Assembly (NCBI GenBank): GCA_022059125.1
Contig: JAEUWY010000002.1
Coordinates: 372,001 to 436,000 of the forward strand
Source: Corynespora cassiicola
Lineage: Eukaryota; Ascomycota; Dothideomycetes; Pleosporales; Corynesporascaceae
Reading direction: 5' to 3'
DNA: 64,000 nt
The translations under genes and the position numbers were made by a program. Below are positions 1 to 11,574 of the stretch, in pieces; position 1 is the first letter of the stretch; every line of letters begins with the position of its first letter. The notes beneath the pieces were generated by a model. That model did no database searches. It was given only the letters and a program-made list of their open reading frames with translations, and was not told the origin of the DNA.

Positions 1-1054
1 AGGCCAAGTACGGCTTGGGTAGACATACACAATTTGTGTCTGCAGACGATGCAAGGCGGCAACTTCAAGTACGAGAAACACCCTCGACTTTCAATTCTTA
101 TGCTAAATCATGACAGTGCCTTTATTCTGTGATTATCATCTATAATCCTGGACAGATTACTACGAAAATCTCTTTCCTCATGAAATATCACCGACTTTTC
201 CCAGACCAGAATATACAAAGACTATGTGTGTGGCTTGGTATTTTTCTTCTTATCTGGGGGGTCGCTCAAGAGTAAGGAAGATTCTCACAATGTGAAAAAT
301 ACCCTGGTTAATCTGTCTAGATTTCTACTCTCATTTTGCTGCCTACCGATGGCCTTCCTCTTTCCGACTATGCAGTCGAGATGTATTCCAACGCCGCCTG
401 TGTGGTACACTACATCGTCTATGAACATCGTAACAGACTTCATGATATTTATCGTACCTATTCCACCAATTTTCAAACTTCAAATGTGGACTCGTCAAAA
501 GCTCGCATTGATTGGACTCTTTTGTTTAGGATTTTTGTCAGTCCTCATCTTGCGGCTCTGGACTCATCATAGCACTAACGAGATTTAGTACTTGCGTGAT
601 TTCAATTGTCCGGTTAACGACTCTCTATCGTGGCTTGAACACAAAAGATCAATATTGGGATAATGCACCTACTGCATACTGGTCCGTAGTAGAGCTCAAT
701 ACAGGCATCATATGCGCATGCCTACCGACTCTCCGCCCGCTCGTTCGCAAGATGTATTCTCGTTCACAAGCGTCTTCGAAACAATATGATCAAAGTGGAA
801 GCGATGGGACTATCGGCAGTCAAAAGCTTCGCAGACCCAATCATGAGGATAACACAATACATGTCTTGAACGGCATTTACATCGACAAGGGAGTCGAGTT
901 CCACAGCACCACTGAACTTCAGTCTGGTGTAAATACCACATATTATTCGCCGCGTGGAGAGAGCTCCACATTGGCAGGAGATGGATTGAGTGCTGCCACT
1001 CAGTCAAGTGCCAATTCACAAAGACCTTCTGGAGAGATGGTGACGGGCTATTGA
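1..1054 (+). CDS. Rhodopsin-like fungal integral membrane protein, 3' part (5' end outside window)
   Basis: Exons read as <3-68, 117-271, 321-536 and 589-1054; the introns (69-116, 272-320, 537-588) have GT-AG ends and all frames join. The joined product has the marks of the fungal rhodopsin-domain membrane family: a KYGLGRH loop near the start, TKISFL in a helix, a cysteine loop ending SRCIP, a helix with TDFMIFI, GFFTCVISIVRL, and YWSVVELNTGIICACLPTLRPL near the last helix. The C-terminal tail of about 110 residues is polar and Ser/Thr-rich, as usual for the cytoplasmic tail. The 5' exon and first helices lie upstream of base 1. The ligand is unknown for this family; it is not an opsin in the retinal sense. 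A second member lies at 57.8-59.1 kb. Confidence 0.85.
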
Positions 1055-2820
1055 TCGCGTTTCTCTCCGCATGTAACTTGGAACTTTACGATATCAAAGG
1101 AAGATGGGGGTATGACTAATTTCATAATGTGCAAAAGCCAACTTCCATCATGAATAAATCCATAATTTCGTATTCGTATCAGGCCATAATTCCATCATCC
1201 TGTGTAACAAGTACAAACCCAAATTCAGATCCAGGGTATTTCGCCGTGCATCGCCGGGCACGGCCCGTTTATTGAACCAGCCACTGGGGACCTTTGAACG
1301 ACTACAAGGCTGGCTGTTCACTTGAGACGTTCGCCGAAACAATGAACCAGATCAGCGTCTGGGGATCGACCGTCTTTTTCAACGAATGCGAATGCGACTT
1401 GAGCTGATAAACCGGAAAACATATGAAACGGACAATACTGTAGAGTGCTCTTGAATTTATTTGCATACTGGGGAATATTGCACGACCTGCTTCGCGTGCT
1501 AAATAACGTTTGGATGATTGCGGAATGACCCAAGGATAATCTTTCACTTGAACCCCTCTGTGTTCTGTTAGGAAAGCTTAGCTGATGAGACAGGCTGTCA
1601 GTTTCTGAAACTGTGATAGCATGCGGGCCGAAAGTCACAAAATTGAAGAAATTTATGGGCGGGCTTCATGGACTGGCCTCGAGGGCTTGAGTGATACGCT
1701 TTATTGTTTTGTGGTGGGTTATAGCGGATATGTTATCGATAAGCGCATATCTTTGGAAAACCGGATAACGCAGTCTGCGGTTTCGTGATGCTTTTGGTAC
1801 TATTTGAAATCACAAAGAATGCTGGATAGTTCTGTAACGACCGGTTCATTGAAAAGAAGACTCTGATCAAGGGTATATCCATGTCTTTCAATCAATCCAG
1901 GAAAGTATATACGCTGTCATGATCCAGGCAAATAGGGGTCCAACAGGGAAACAGTATTGGTGGATTTCGGTTACTATATACGGCAATTAGTGCGTATCTC
2001 CGTCTCAGGGTACCATGCAGCATGGGAAAAGGGCCCTGCAAAGAAATATCTGAGTCTTTACGGCTTCAGACTGGGTTCATCAGAGCTCAATAAGACTGCC
2101 TAATAACAAGGTTAATCTGCTCATATCACGTCCCCAGCACTAGAATATGATACAAAAGCTTGCTATCAGGCTGCAGGGTAGGGTAGTTTTCTCTATTTGA
2201 GGATTATAGCCTCAGTTTCCTGGCCTGTTTGGCTTGCATGAGGGACCTTCAACCCTGACTCTACCATTATTGGCAATGAAGGCCTTGTATTCCAACTACC
2301 ATGATACAAAAATCTAATTTATTCATCTACTGCAGTGCTATTCCCTAGAAATCTGATTTGTTTTCCCCTAATCAAGAATATCTTGTATTAATGCTTATTG
2401 ATCGACTGACCTTGAGGCCTTAAAACTACAAATCGTGCTCTGACGTAATCTGGCCGGCATGATATGTAGCTTTAATTGTAATTAAGAGTAATATTCCAAT
2501 GATTCGTACATTTCTAACTCAGATAGTTACTGCTTATTTTTTTTAATACATAGTGTTGAGTGTTCCCTATTCTTGGCACGAAAAGTTGAGCAATTATTGT
2601 GCATCACGCTAAAACTATTGTGGAATGAGGTGCATCCTCAATACAGTACCTCTGGTACGGAGCCCACATTTACCCCTCACTAATTATCCGTAGATACCCG
2701 CCAGATTCCATTAAAATACAAGCCCACCGGAAAGCTTGAGCTTGACTCAATCGACTGCGAATTTTCGATTACCTTATCCCAAAGACTACACCAAACACAT
2801 CTAAATCAGCGTCAACTTTG
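1055..2820. other. Gene-free stretch between rhodopsin-like gene and NMT1
   Basis: About 1.75 kb with many stops in all frames, moderately AT-rich. Small open frames on the minus strand around 1148-1638 show no recognisable domain or splice pattern, so I do not call a gene. The right end should hold the NMT1 promoter and 5' leader. Confidence 0.6.
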
Positions 2821-2841
2821 CGGTACGATTTGCAAGGAGCA

Positions 2842-2939
2842 ATGGCCGTCGCAATGGAGATATTCGATCAAGGTAACATTCTGGTAACCAAAAAGCTTGC
2901 ATGGCGGGTGTTCGTCTGCGTTTTGCAGTCGTTCTGAGA
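2842..2939 (+). other. Upstream ORF retained or removed by riboswitch-controlled splicing
   Basis: In the unspliced leader an ATG at 2842 opens a 31-codon frame beginning MAVAMEIFDQG that runs through both later donors and ends at a TGA inside the CTGAGA box. In fungal NMT1/thiA leaders such uORFs block translation of the main frame when TPP is abundant. The role here is inferred from position. Confidence 0.5.
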
Positions 2940-2993
2940 TCATACCGTTGAAACTTGATCTGGATAATTCCAGCGAAAGGACATGCTTCTTTT
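2891..2993 (+). promoter_or_regulatory. TPP (thiamine pyrophosphate) riboswitch
   Basis: The sequence has the conserved TPP aptamer blocks in order: GGCGGGTG (2902-2909), CTGAGA (2934-2939) followed by ATACC, then ACTTGATCTGGATAATTCCAG with GCGAAAGGA. P1 can form from GCATG (2899-2903) with CATGC (2982-2986), extended by AAAAG (2891-2895) with CTTTT (2989-2993). CTGG/CCAG forms the P4/P5 arm. It sits in the leader intron of NMT1, the usual place in filamentous fungi. Confidence 0.93.
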
Positions 2994-3033
2994 CCCATTC
3001 CCCCATTGAGCTTGTACTTATGAATCTAGAACC

Positions 3034-4263
3034 ATGTCTACCGACAAGATCACTTTCTTGACCAACTGGTAGATATGGACTACTCTGGAGAGCAAGGAAT
3101 GGCTAGCTGACTGGCGCAAGGCACGCTACGCCATACCACGCCCCTGTCTACCTTGCCCAAGCGAGGGGATACTTCAAGGATGAAGGCATCAAAGTCGCAC
3201 TTCTTGAGCCCAACGATCCTAGCGTATGTTTCGGCTTTCGGAACTGAATCGCAGCTGCTCATATACCCAGGATGTCACCGAGATCATCGGCTCAGGAAAG
3301 GTTGACATGGGCTTCAAGGCTATGATTCATACTCTTGCTGTGTGTTGTTCATGCGGAATTGATGGCAGTTTCTGACTCAACTAGGCCAAAGCTCGTGGCT
3401 TCCCAGTCGTTAGCATCGGTTCTCTTCTCGACGAGCCATTTACCGGTGTCATCTACCTCAAGGGAAGCGGCATCACGACTGACTTTCGCACCCTTGCCGG
3501 GAAACGCATTGGATATGTGGGTGAATTTGGAAAAGTGCGTTCTTGAGAAAATAACATTGTGGCAATTTGCTTACATGCGCAGATCCAAATCGACGAGCTC
3601 ACCTCGCACTACGGCCTCACGCCAGACTCCTACACTGCAGTCCGCTGCGGCATGAACGTCTCTCAAGCTTTGATCGACGGCACTATCGACGCCGGAATCG
3701 GGCTCGAGAACGTGCAGATGGTTGAATTGGAACATTGGCTTGCGTCTCAGGGTCGCCCCAAGACTGACGTCCAGATGCTGCGCATCGACGAGCTTGCTGA
3801 GCTTGGCTGTTGCTGCTTCTGCTCTATTCTCTACATTGGGAACGAGGCCTTCATCAATGCGAACCCTGAGAAGGTCAAAGCCTTCATGCGCGCCGTCAAG
3901 CGCGCCACCAATGAGGTGCTGGCTGAGCCGCAAGTCGCGTGGAAGGACTACGTACGCTTCAAGCCCGTCCTCGACACCGAGCTCAACCGTAAGATGTTTG
4001 AGCGCAGCTTTGCGTACTTTTCGGCTGATCTGAAGAATGTCGCGCGAGACTGGGCCAAGGTTACGGCCTACGGTAAGCGACTCGGCGTTCTCGAAGAAGC
4101 CTTCGTGCCCAACTATACCAACCAGTTCTTGGGATGGGAGTTGGAGGGGGAATCTGTTGATCCCGCGGGCGATCAAAAGAAGATGGTCGAGCTGCAAAAG
4201 GACGTTGCGGCATGCGGGGGTTTCAAGAGGCTGCCGATCCAGCTCGCAGGCGTCGCGGCCTAG
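3034..4263 (+). CDS. nmt1: 4-amino-5-hydroxymethyl-2-methylpyrimidine phosphate synthase (NMT1/THI5 family)
   Basis: Exons 3034-3068, 3121-3223, 3271-3339, 3385-3534 and 3583-4263 give 345 residues, the usual family length. The protein makes the pyrimidine half of thiamine from PLP and its own histidine. Visible key residues are Lys62 and His66 (GFKAMIH), which carry PLP and donate the imidazole in yeast Thi5; GEFGK at 115-119 for phosphate; and the CCCFC iron-binding motif at 195-199. The NDPSDVTEI and [11 protein letters not shown] blocks are also conserved. Intron 1 has donor GTAGAT and branch CTGAC. All catalytic residues are intact. The leader carries a TPP riboswitch, so expression should fall when thiamine is available. 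The enzyme is a single-turnover cytosolic protein in yeast. Confidence 0.95.
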
Positions 4264-4757
4264 ACGCCACCCACGCGTGGCTCTGCAGCTATTATGGTGC
4301 TGGTCTCATGTCAAGCCCTGAGGTGCATCTTTGTCGATCGCACGCCAGATTAGTACTAGATAAAGCTCACGTTCTATGACGCAAGGTTTTGCTTCCAGAA
4401 CAAACTGCAGCCACAATCTTATAATTTGCTGTACGGTCCGTGCCAAAGTGCAGCTAGAACGCTGGATGATTCCCACCATTCAATCATGGAAAACACCTAG
4501 CGGGCCTTATTTGAGGCTTATGGACAGTGTGGAATACATCAGGTTTTTTATTTCAACCTGTCAACACCAACGTTAATAAGATGTTCACTCCTTGTCACAA
4601 GCAGCTGCTACTAGAGCGACTATCATCAGCAACAGGATGGAAAGGACAAATTGACCTGTAGACACCACGAATTCCACTTCCAAAGAAAAAACCCAGATAG
4701 AACTACCATTGTATACGCACGAGTGAGTGGCAACAAGTCAAATAACCCATCACGAGG
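4264..4757. other. Intergenic, convergent 3' ends
   Basis: About 490 bases between the stops of NMT1 (plus) and the metalloprotease (minus). No coding signal seen. Confidence 0.5.
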
Positions 4758-6566
4758 TTAAGAAACCAACCTCAGTACCTCCCCATTCCCCAGCAACTCC
4801 CAAACCCTCCCCTCCCTATCTCCCACCACGCCCACACTCCCCGGCTTCTCATCCAACTCCTCCCATACCCCCGGCGTCCCCGTATACCGCCAAATACTCC
4901 CATCTCTGTGCCTCGAAAACACAAACATGCCCTCGGCATAGATGGCCACAGAATCCGCATTCTCAATGACGCTCCAGTAATACATGTCCAGGTCCAGCCA
5001 CACAACCATGCCATTGGACTGCAGCTTGTAAAACTCCTCGCCTCCGACGGCGATGGCGATGTTCTGGGGATTCGCATCGACGTGCTCCCAGCCGTTCTTG
5101 CCGTGGGGCCAGGACGAGCGCATCAGGTCGCCGTTCCCCAGCAGATTCCACAGCGTCTTGGAGTCGGTGACGGCGATCTGGCGGCTGAGCGCCGCGTTGG
5201 GGCCCTGGATGGTGGACCACTGCATCCCCGAGCCCGACCAGCGGGCGGTCCACCCGTCTTTTCGCCGCTGGTAGATTTGGTCTGCGGCGGCCACGATCTC
5301 GAGCACGTTGTCCGAGGCGGCGCCGATTTGCTGCCACGAGGTGCCTGAGCCTGTGTAGCGGTACGTACTGCCGTCGGCGTGGCGCTGGTAGAGCAGGCTG
5401 CCGGCGCCCGTGACCTGGACGGTATCTTTGTTGTTGTCTACGGTGGTCCATGAACCTGTGGCGCTGGAGTAGAAGAGGACTTGTCCGCCGGTGCGGAGCT
5501 GGTAGAGACCGTTGGTTGAGGAGGGGGTATCGTTGATGGAGGAGACTTGCATAATGTCCTTGGTCTTTGCGTTGGCGTCGATACGGGTCCAGCGAGGTTC
5601 CTTCCAGCCATACACTTTATGGATGGCTGCTTTGTCGTCGGGGTGTAGGGGGCGGATGAATCCATCAAAGTATGCGAACATGACGGCTTCTTCGACCTTG
5701 CTGTGGCTCAGGCCCAAGGCATGTCCTATCTCATGTACGGCAGTGAAATTGAAGAGCCGATCGTCACTCCAGGGGTAGTCGTCGTTAAAAGTCACGTTTA
5801 TCAGACCGGAAGACATTGTCAGACCATCAGCGATCATATTTGTAAAAGCGTACATGGTTTCGTTGGGGCCCATGCTCATGAAGCGTATATGAATGTCTGC
5901 TCTTGCGGTATTTGGGGGAGCTGGAACTATGCTCAAGGGCAATAGGTCTGTCCATCTAGAAAAGGCAGCGCTGGTAGCGATTAGCTCGTATTGTTATAAA
6001 TGACGAAAACAAAGCAACTTGTTCAATTTACAGAATCCGCAATGATCTCAATCATCATACCTGATAAGAGTCTGTTGCCTCTCAACAGGAAGGTCAGCAG
6101 TATAGTTGATGAATCTATAAGTAAGCGGACTGTGATTCCACTTTGCCCCCCACAGAACATATCTCTTGCTCAAAGGTTCATTTTTACTTGCGTCGGACTC
6201 ATTGTAAGCCTGTATCGTACCACACTTGGGCCTGTTCATAACGTCGTCCATGTGCTTGTCGTAAACACCAGTCTCGGGTGTTCGCAGCGTCCGTTGAATT
6301 TTGCGAATCGCTCGTGGGAGTTCATTATCGGGGATGCTGGTGTTTTCCTCCAACCAACCGTAGAGTCTGAAGAAGTCGTGCACATTTTTGGATTGCTTTC
6401 TTACATCCACACGAAGCGGAGGAGATGGCGTAGGAAAGGCAGTGGGGGGAGAGCTTGGTATGAGAGATGGCTCTCTCGCAACAATTTTGTCGGGGATGAT
6501 ATGCGGTGTGCCCCGAGGGACTAGGCTCATCAAGAGTATGCCAAGTACTTTCATGATGACTTTCAT
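4758..6566 (-). CDS. Secreted matrixin-like (M10) zinc metalloprotease with C-terminal propeller-like repeats
   Basis: Two exons, 6566-6061 and 5970-4758 (intron with GTATGA donor and GCTAATC branch), give 572 residues. The start at 6566 was chosen because it begins a signal peptide (MKVIMKVLGILLMSL); an in-frame ATG at 6632 would bury it. Order: signal peptide; Pro-rich spacer; peptidoglycan-binding-like prodomain (about 60-115) ending in NRPKCG, a cysteine-switch motif with Cys115; catalytic domain with HEIGHALGLSH (zinc ligands His248, His252, His258) and Met-turn near Met266. From about 285 to the end there are six or so repeats of about 40 residues, each with W, a hydrophobic strand and an ID-N or LL-NG turn, like tectonin or fungal lectin propellers. 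Zymogen activation by propeptide removal is inferred from matrixins. The C-terminal half may bind a glycan or matrix target. Confidence 0.88.
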
Positions 6567-8051
6567 TTCGAGAGGCCTTGGATGGCTGAAACGTGTTATT
6601 TTTATAAATGGAGCAGAGGGGTCTTGGAGCATCTAGGTAGTGGTGTTTGAACAGCTGTTTGTTCTGTATTGAGAATACGTTGATCAGTAAACTCGTTGGA
6701 ATGCGCCTGCCTTTTATATTCGCAGTAAATATTGACGCAAACCACCTCCCTCAGAGTACACGGACGGAAATACTCCGGACTCGGAGCATCGCACATCTAT
6801 ACTCGAAGATTGGTGCGAAGGTAATATCAGCCATTTTGTTATACCCCAGCGTATGCGCCCAGCGACCAAACCGACGGAGATCTCTCGTATTCGGGGTAGA
6901 GGGGTAGTTCTCGGTTGACAAAGTCCCAAGGCCTGGCTCTTATATATTGGCGATGGCAAATGCTTTATATGGGGATATATGGGTACATTGAAGAAGGGTT
7001 TAGGCATCGTGGTGAGTGGCTCCGAGACCAGATCCATGCGGCAATCTCGAGCGTTGGCAAGCGACTGTATCCTAAATTAGGTCCTTGATATGCAGTCAGC
7101 AGGATCTGCACCAACGACTGTGAGATCTTTTTGATTGCGAGTCTGGGGACAATGCGGGAATTGTGGAGATGTGACAACGTTCTATATGAAACTGCCGGAG
7201 AATTGTGGCCTTGCCGAGGATCCTAAACGAGCACCACCAAAGGTGATTCTCGTTCAAGGTTGCAACGGATTACCATGGGAGAAACTAAAAAGGGAGAGTT
7301 ATGCATTGAGTAGAGGACCCTGGGGAAAAGACGGTGGTATTGTGGTCACGTCACCGTCAGGCTGCCGCAGAGATGGCGTGCGTATTAGTCTGTGCTGCTT
7401 GTGATGGACCATGGTATGAGGCACTTTGCTCCATATTGAAATTCGTATCTCGGCCTCAAGAAACGGGTCAATATGTCTAGTGCGAGGCGGCTGGTACGAT
7501 GCCAGCTACTCTATAATACCTACGATGTTTAGAGTGCAGAGGCGGGGCAGGCCATCGTGAGGCCGCAGCAGGACGCCGCAGGGATGCTTTCGCTTGTGGC
7601 CATGTGACACACGGGAGCTTCTTATTCATATGATGAGATGACTTCAAGATGAATCAAGTGGTGTGGAGGGGGTATGGGAGACAATGGTGGTCTTGATCTC
7701 CCGACCTCCAGGAGACAGGGATAAACTACGCTTTTCCTTTTTTGAGCTTAGCCTATATGTCTCCAGTTGAAGGTCAGCTACAACAGCTCCCGAGGTTCTC
7801 TTGCAGAAGGCTAAAATGCCCTGATCCAATTCAATATAGAAGTGAATCATTCTTGAGATGTATGAGGGCAATTGAGAGCATCATGCTAGACACAACAGTA
7901 AAAATCGGATTCCAGAATGGACTTATGGAACCCAGAGCCACTTGGCATTTCGTTTCGTAGAACATCTATTGCCTCTAGGATAACTACATAATCTTCTCCG
8001 CCTTGAAACTAAGTTTTAGAGTTATTCATTGACTTTATTAGTGTTCTCACC
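6567..8051. other. Gene-free stretch upstream of metalloprotease
   Basis: About 1.5 kb. Short open frames on both strands lack start context, introns or recognisable domains. It should contain the minus-strand metalloprotease promoter. Nothing else is supported. Confidence 0.5.
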
Positions 8052-9662
8052 TCATTCAAACACCCATCCGCATTTCTCCACCTCCTCAATCGCCCTCTGC
8101 AACCCCGCCAAATCCCCCCCATTCCTCGCCTCAACCACCATCCTCAACCACCTCCTCGCCTGCTCAAACCTTCCATCCCCCCCATGAGAAACATCCTCAC
8201 CATTTACCCCATCCCCATCCCCACTCCCACCCCCTCCCATCTCCCTCCTCACAACCTCGCCCACAATCCCCACAAACGCCTCTCCCAACCTCCTCAAACC
8301 CTCATCCTGGGTACCACCCACCCCACTGCCAGCGTGCTCACCCCTGCTTCCAGGTCTGCTCATCCCCCCAATCAGATCCCGCATCTCCCTCACCTCCCCA
8401 ACGTACCCCGCGACATCGACGACCACGCGCTGGAGCAGGTCCCTGGCCTCGGGCTGCAGGGTGATTTGGAGTCCGCGGTACTTTCCATGTAATGGCGGTA
8501 CGTCTGGTGTGGTAGGAGGGCCGGGGTGAGGGGTGGGATGTGTGTAGGGCTGGAAGGGCATGCGTGGATTGGTTCCGCGGGTGGGGTTGGCTCTGGACGC
8601 TGTAGCGGGTGGATTGGTGGCTTGAGGGGTCGTGGTGAGCGTGTTGTTGCGCGTTGCTGGAGTTTGAGTTGTTGCTGTGGGATTGGGGACTTGAGGGGCT
8701 GCGGGTGCAGTCGTGCTTAGGGGTCCGATGGTAGGGAGCTCTTGGGGGCCTTGGATGGGTGTGGCGGTGGGTTGAGAAGGGGGTTCGCCATGAAATGGGA
8801 CCCTTTTAGAATCTTTGGGGCGCGTGACTCCCAGACCTAGAGCTATTCCATTTGAATTTCCGGCTCGTTGTCTGGTTCCTGGGCTGGGCGCTGCCTCACT
8901 TCCTTTTCTATCTCGCTGGGTAGCTCCCAGGTCTGAACCAATTCTATTCCCTGCCACTCCAGCTTGCCCAACTACAGCTATCGAATGCATAGGAATCCTA
9001 GCAAACGCAGCATATTCTGGATTCATTTGCAGTGTATCTCTGTGAGACGCTAATAGCTGCTGAGGCAGCTTGACATCCTGAGACAACTCAAGCAGTGGCT
9101 CTGCCGCGTCGGGAGGTTCGCTCTCCATAGCGCGCTGAATAAAGGCCTCAGTCTCTTCTTTCGAGGGCTTGGTTCCTGTTATTTCCCGGTCTATGAATTC
9201 ATGCACAGCTTTGCTGACGCGTTTGTATTTTGCATCGTGTTCGGCACCGTTCTGAGGTGTAGGTGTTGGATTTCCGCCTGTGCTCAGGGTCGCAGCATCG
9301 GCGGGAGAATCTGCAGGCTCTACATCGGTGGGCTTATCCTCGTCTTGGGGGGCGGGTGGCGGTCCAGTTTCGTAGATCCGTCCGAGGAGTTTTCGGACCC
9401 TTTCTTGTTGAGCGGGAGAGGGAGGTTCCGTTTGAACAATTCCGTCTTTGAAGAACTGAGAATTATATTCTACAGGGTTGTCTTTGGATCCTTTGGCTTT
9501 TGGAGAATCTATTCGTGGCGGCTTCGGTGAAGGTTCAGAGGGAGAACTCGTAGCTGAGGCGGAGCTGATCAATATAATTTCTGCATCTTTGTCCGCAGTA
9601 GCGGGCAGCGAAGGGCTGGCTGAAGATGGAGCAGATCGCTGCCGCTTGTCGGTGGCGGGCAT
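8052..9662 (-). CDS. Hypothetical Pro/Thr-rich, largely disordered protein
   Basis: A single uninterrupted frame of 536 codons from the ATG at 9662; an in-frame ATG at 9716 would add 18 residues (hydrophobic start then TPPGRA). I prefer 9662, which gives a polar start MPATDKRQRSAPSS. The N-terminal 100 residues are Ser/Pro-rich, and a segment around 130-190 is helical and charged (YKRVSKAVHEFIDREITG). The middle is low complexity (Pro, Thr, Ala, Asn, e.g. TTTPQATNPPATA). The last 120 residues are predicted helices (LLQRVVVDVAGYVGEVREM and a Gly-rich break). I do not recognise a family. Intact length over 1.6 kb and protein-like codon use support a real gene. Nuclear or cytosolic scaffold roles would be guesses. 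Confidence 0.7.
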   Translation of the reverse strand: MPATDKRQRSAPSSASPSLPATADKDAEIILISSASATSSPSEPSPKPPRIDSPKAKGSKDNPVEYNSQFFKDGIVQTEPPSPAQQERVRKLLGRIYETGPPPAPQDEDKPTDVEPADSPADAATLSTGGNPTPTPQNGAEHDAKYKRVSKAVHEFIDREITGTKPSKEETEAFIQRAMESEPPDAAEPLLELSQDVKLPQQLLASHRDTLQMNPEYAAFARIPMHSIAVVGQAGVAGNRIGSDLGATQRDRKGSEAAPSPGTRQRAGNSNGIALGLGVTRPKDSKRVPFHGEPPSQPTATPIQGPQELPTIGPLSTTAPAAPQVPNPTATTQTPATRNNTLTTTPQATNPPATASRANPTRGTNPRMPFQPYTHPTPHPGPPTTPDVPPLHGKYRGLQITLQPEARDLLQRVVVDVAGYVGEVREMRDLIGGMSRPGSRGEHAGSGVGGTQDEGLRRLGEAFVGIVGEVVRREMGGGGSGDGDGVNGEDVSHGGDGRFEQARRWLRMVVEARNGGDLAGLQRAIEEVEKCGWVFE

Positions 9663-9913
9663 GTCAATAGCGGTTGCCCTGCCTGGTGGGGTTATTGTGG
9701 TGATAAAAACAAACAAAGTGCAAAGTTTTTATGATAAGTCTTGATGTTGACAGTAGATACTAGGTATTTATAGATATTGGGGTAGCCGAAAGAATCAATG
9801 TCGAGAGTGAAATGGAGACAGGACTTTTTGAAGGGCAAAGCCTTTTCACTCTAAGGAATATTTTCTATCATTTTATGTCATATCCGCCTTGCAATAGAGC
9901 CCAGCGCGTAGTA

Positions 9914-11574
9914 TTAATAGACATATCTCCAGTTTTTGTTCTTGCGATCTGTCAAGCCTGCCCACACTTCTTCATCCCGCTCGCTGCCCTGATCGCCCAA
10001 ATCCAAGCGATTTCTCTTCTTGTTTTCCCACACATAATAAAGCATCAGTATGATCATGATGAGAGCAGTAGCGGCCTCGGTAGCCAGTGTCATGATCTTG
10101 GCAGGAATGTAGTCTGGAGCATCTCGTGCCTGGAAACTCTGTGGCCCGACAATATTCCCAAGACCAAAACATACTGCGATTGTATTCGCCGCGAAGCTAC
10201 GTTTGGTGTGGCCGCTCACGTTGACTGATGCATAGTGATATGTGAGTGTTAAGCAGGCTGTGATACAGTTGATCAGCCAGATGCCAACGAGCAGTCCGGC
10301 TTTGTTGGACGCTGGCAGGAAAGACATCAATCCTGCCCCTAAAGCGGCAACCAAGGCTGGGAATCCGATCCAGAACCACCGGTGGTGGCCAGGCGTGAAG
10401 CGAATGCCGTAGGCTGCCCCTAGTATGGCAACCAAAGATACTACGCCCGCAGGCATGCTGAGAAGAGCCGCCTCCTTGGGCGTGAATCCCATATTTCGGA
10501 TGAGGGTGGCAGAATAAGTGGTGATGATGCCGGAAGATGATGCAAACTGTATATGTTAGCAACGAAAAGCCGTCTGATACACTTTGCTTACACAGATAGT
10601 AGCGATACCGAACAGCCAAATTTGAGGATCTCGGGCTGCCTCCCATATCTCCTCGGACTTGAACTTCCTGTTCCTAACTCCTGTTTTGTTGACCGAAACA
10701 TGCTTGAGCAGGCTGACTTTTTCCTCATCGGAGAGGAACTTTGCCTGCATCGGAGTGTCTGGCACAAACAAAGCGACAGTTGCTGCCACCAGGATGGTGA
10801 GAATCCCAAATAGAATAAACATGGTCCTCCAGCCACTTATCGCACCCCCCTTCATGTGCTGGAAGCCAAACGATATCAACCCGCCAAGGGTTTGCGCTCC
10901 AGCATTGCCAATCATCCAATACGCGTAGCGCGGAGCCGCTTCAGCCTTTGTGTACCATTGCGCAGTAATCGTCTGTGATGACGGAAGGGTTGTAGCCTCG
11001 AATATGCCAAGGAGAATGCGACATGCTAGCAGCGAGCTAAAGTTTGTCGTCGCAGCCGTACAAGCCGTTGCAATGCCCCACAAGCAGACGTTAATGGCAA
11101 GCCACTTGGCGGCGGGGACTTTTTGTATTATGTATACTGGGTTTCGGTCAGCTTTATACGGGAACGTAGTGCTGCAGCATACCATTTGGTATCTCGACGA
11201 TGATGAAGGCCACAAAAAAGGCGGTGGCAACATTGGTGAAGTCGTTTCCTTTGAGCTGAAGGTCTTTTTGTAAGCCCATTACAGCCGCATACTAGTTTTA
11301 GTTGTTAGCTGGTATTTGTGTAACGCCACCAAATGCATACATTAAGCGCGAACTTATCCAAGTTTTGTACAAGAAACACACAGGCAAGGATGGGGGATAT
11401 TCTCCAATCAACTTTTCGTCGGATAGCCTTCAGCGTGGCTTCGTCAGTAATAGCATGCTCTTCATGGTCCTTGAGAAACACCAAGGCTTCGTCGACCGAT
11501 GCGGTCCTATCTTGAGTTGCTAGTTGATTGATGGTAGCATCATCGAACTCTGACTTGTAGTCAGCCATGGTCAA
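9914..11574 (-). CDS. MFS transporter, anion:cation symporter family (DAL5/allantoate permease-like)
   Basis: Exons 11574-11341, 11291-11183, 11136-10592 and 10546-9914 give 506 residues with about 12 transmembrane segments. Family marks: RRKVDWRISPILACVFLVQNLDK at helix 1, ACRILLGIFEATTLPSS at helix 4, YWMIGNAGAQTLGGLISFG, a long central charged loop ending EEIWEAARDPQIWLFG, then YHYASVNVSGHTKRSFA, a strong signature of the fungal ACS subfamily that also includes TNA1 and LIZ1. All three introns are 46-50 bases with good GT-AG ends. The substrate cannot be read from sequence; allantoate, ureidosuccinate, nicotinate and related carboxylates are typical for the family. The protein should be in the plasma membrane. 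Confidence 0.92.

Larger units (their letters stand above)
2823..3029 (+). promoter_or_regulatory. 5' UTR intron of NMT1 with alternative 5' splice sites
   Basis: Three possible donors precede the riboswitch: GTACGA at 2823, GTAACA at 2873 and GTAACC at 2884. A shared acceptor (TCTAG) ends at 3029, five bases before the NMT1 ATG at 3034. The aptamer lies wholly inside the intron. An upstream ATG at 2842 lies between the first and second donors. Use of the first donor removes it; use of the later donors keeps it in the mRNA, where it reads past the main start in another frame. This matches the known arrangement in Neurospora NMT1, where TPP binding shifts splicing towards uORF-containing mRNA. 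Which donor is used here is inference. Confidence 0.7.
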
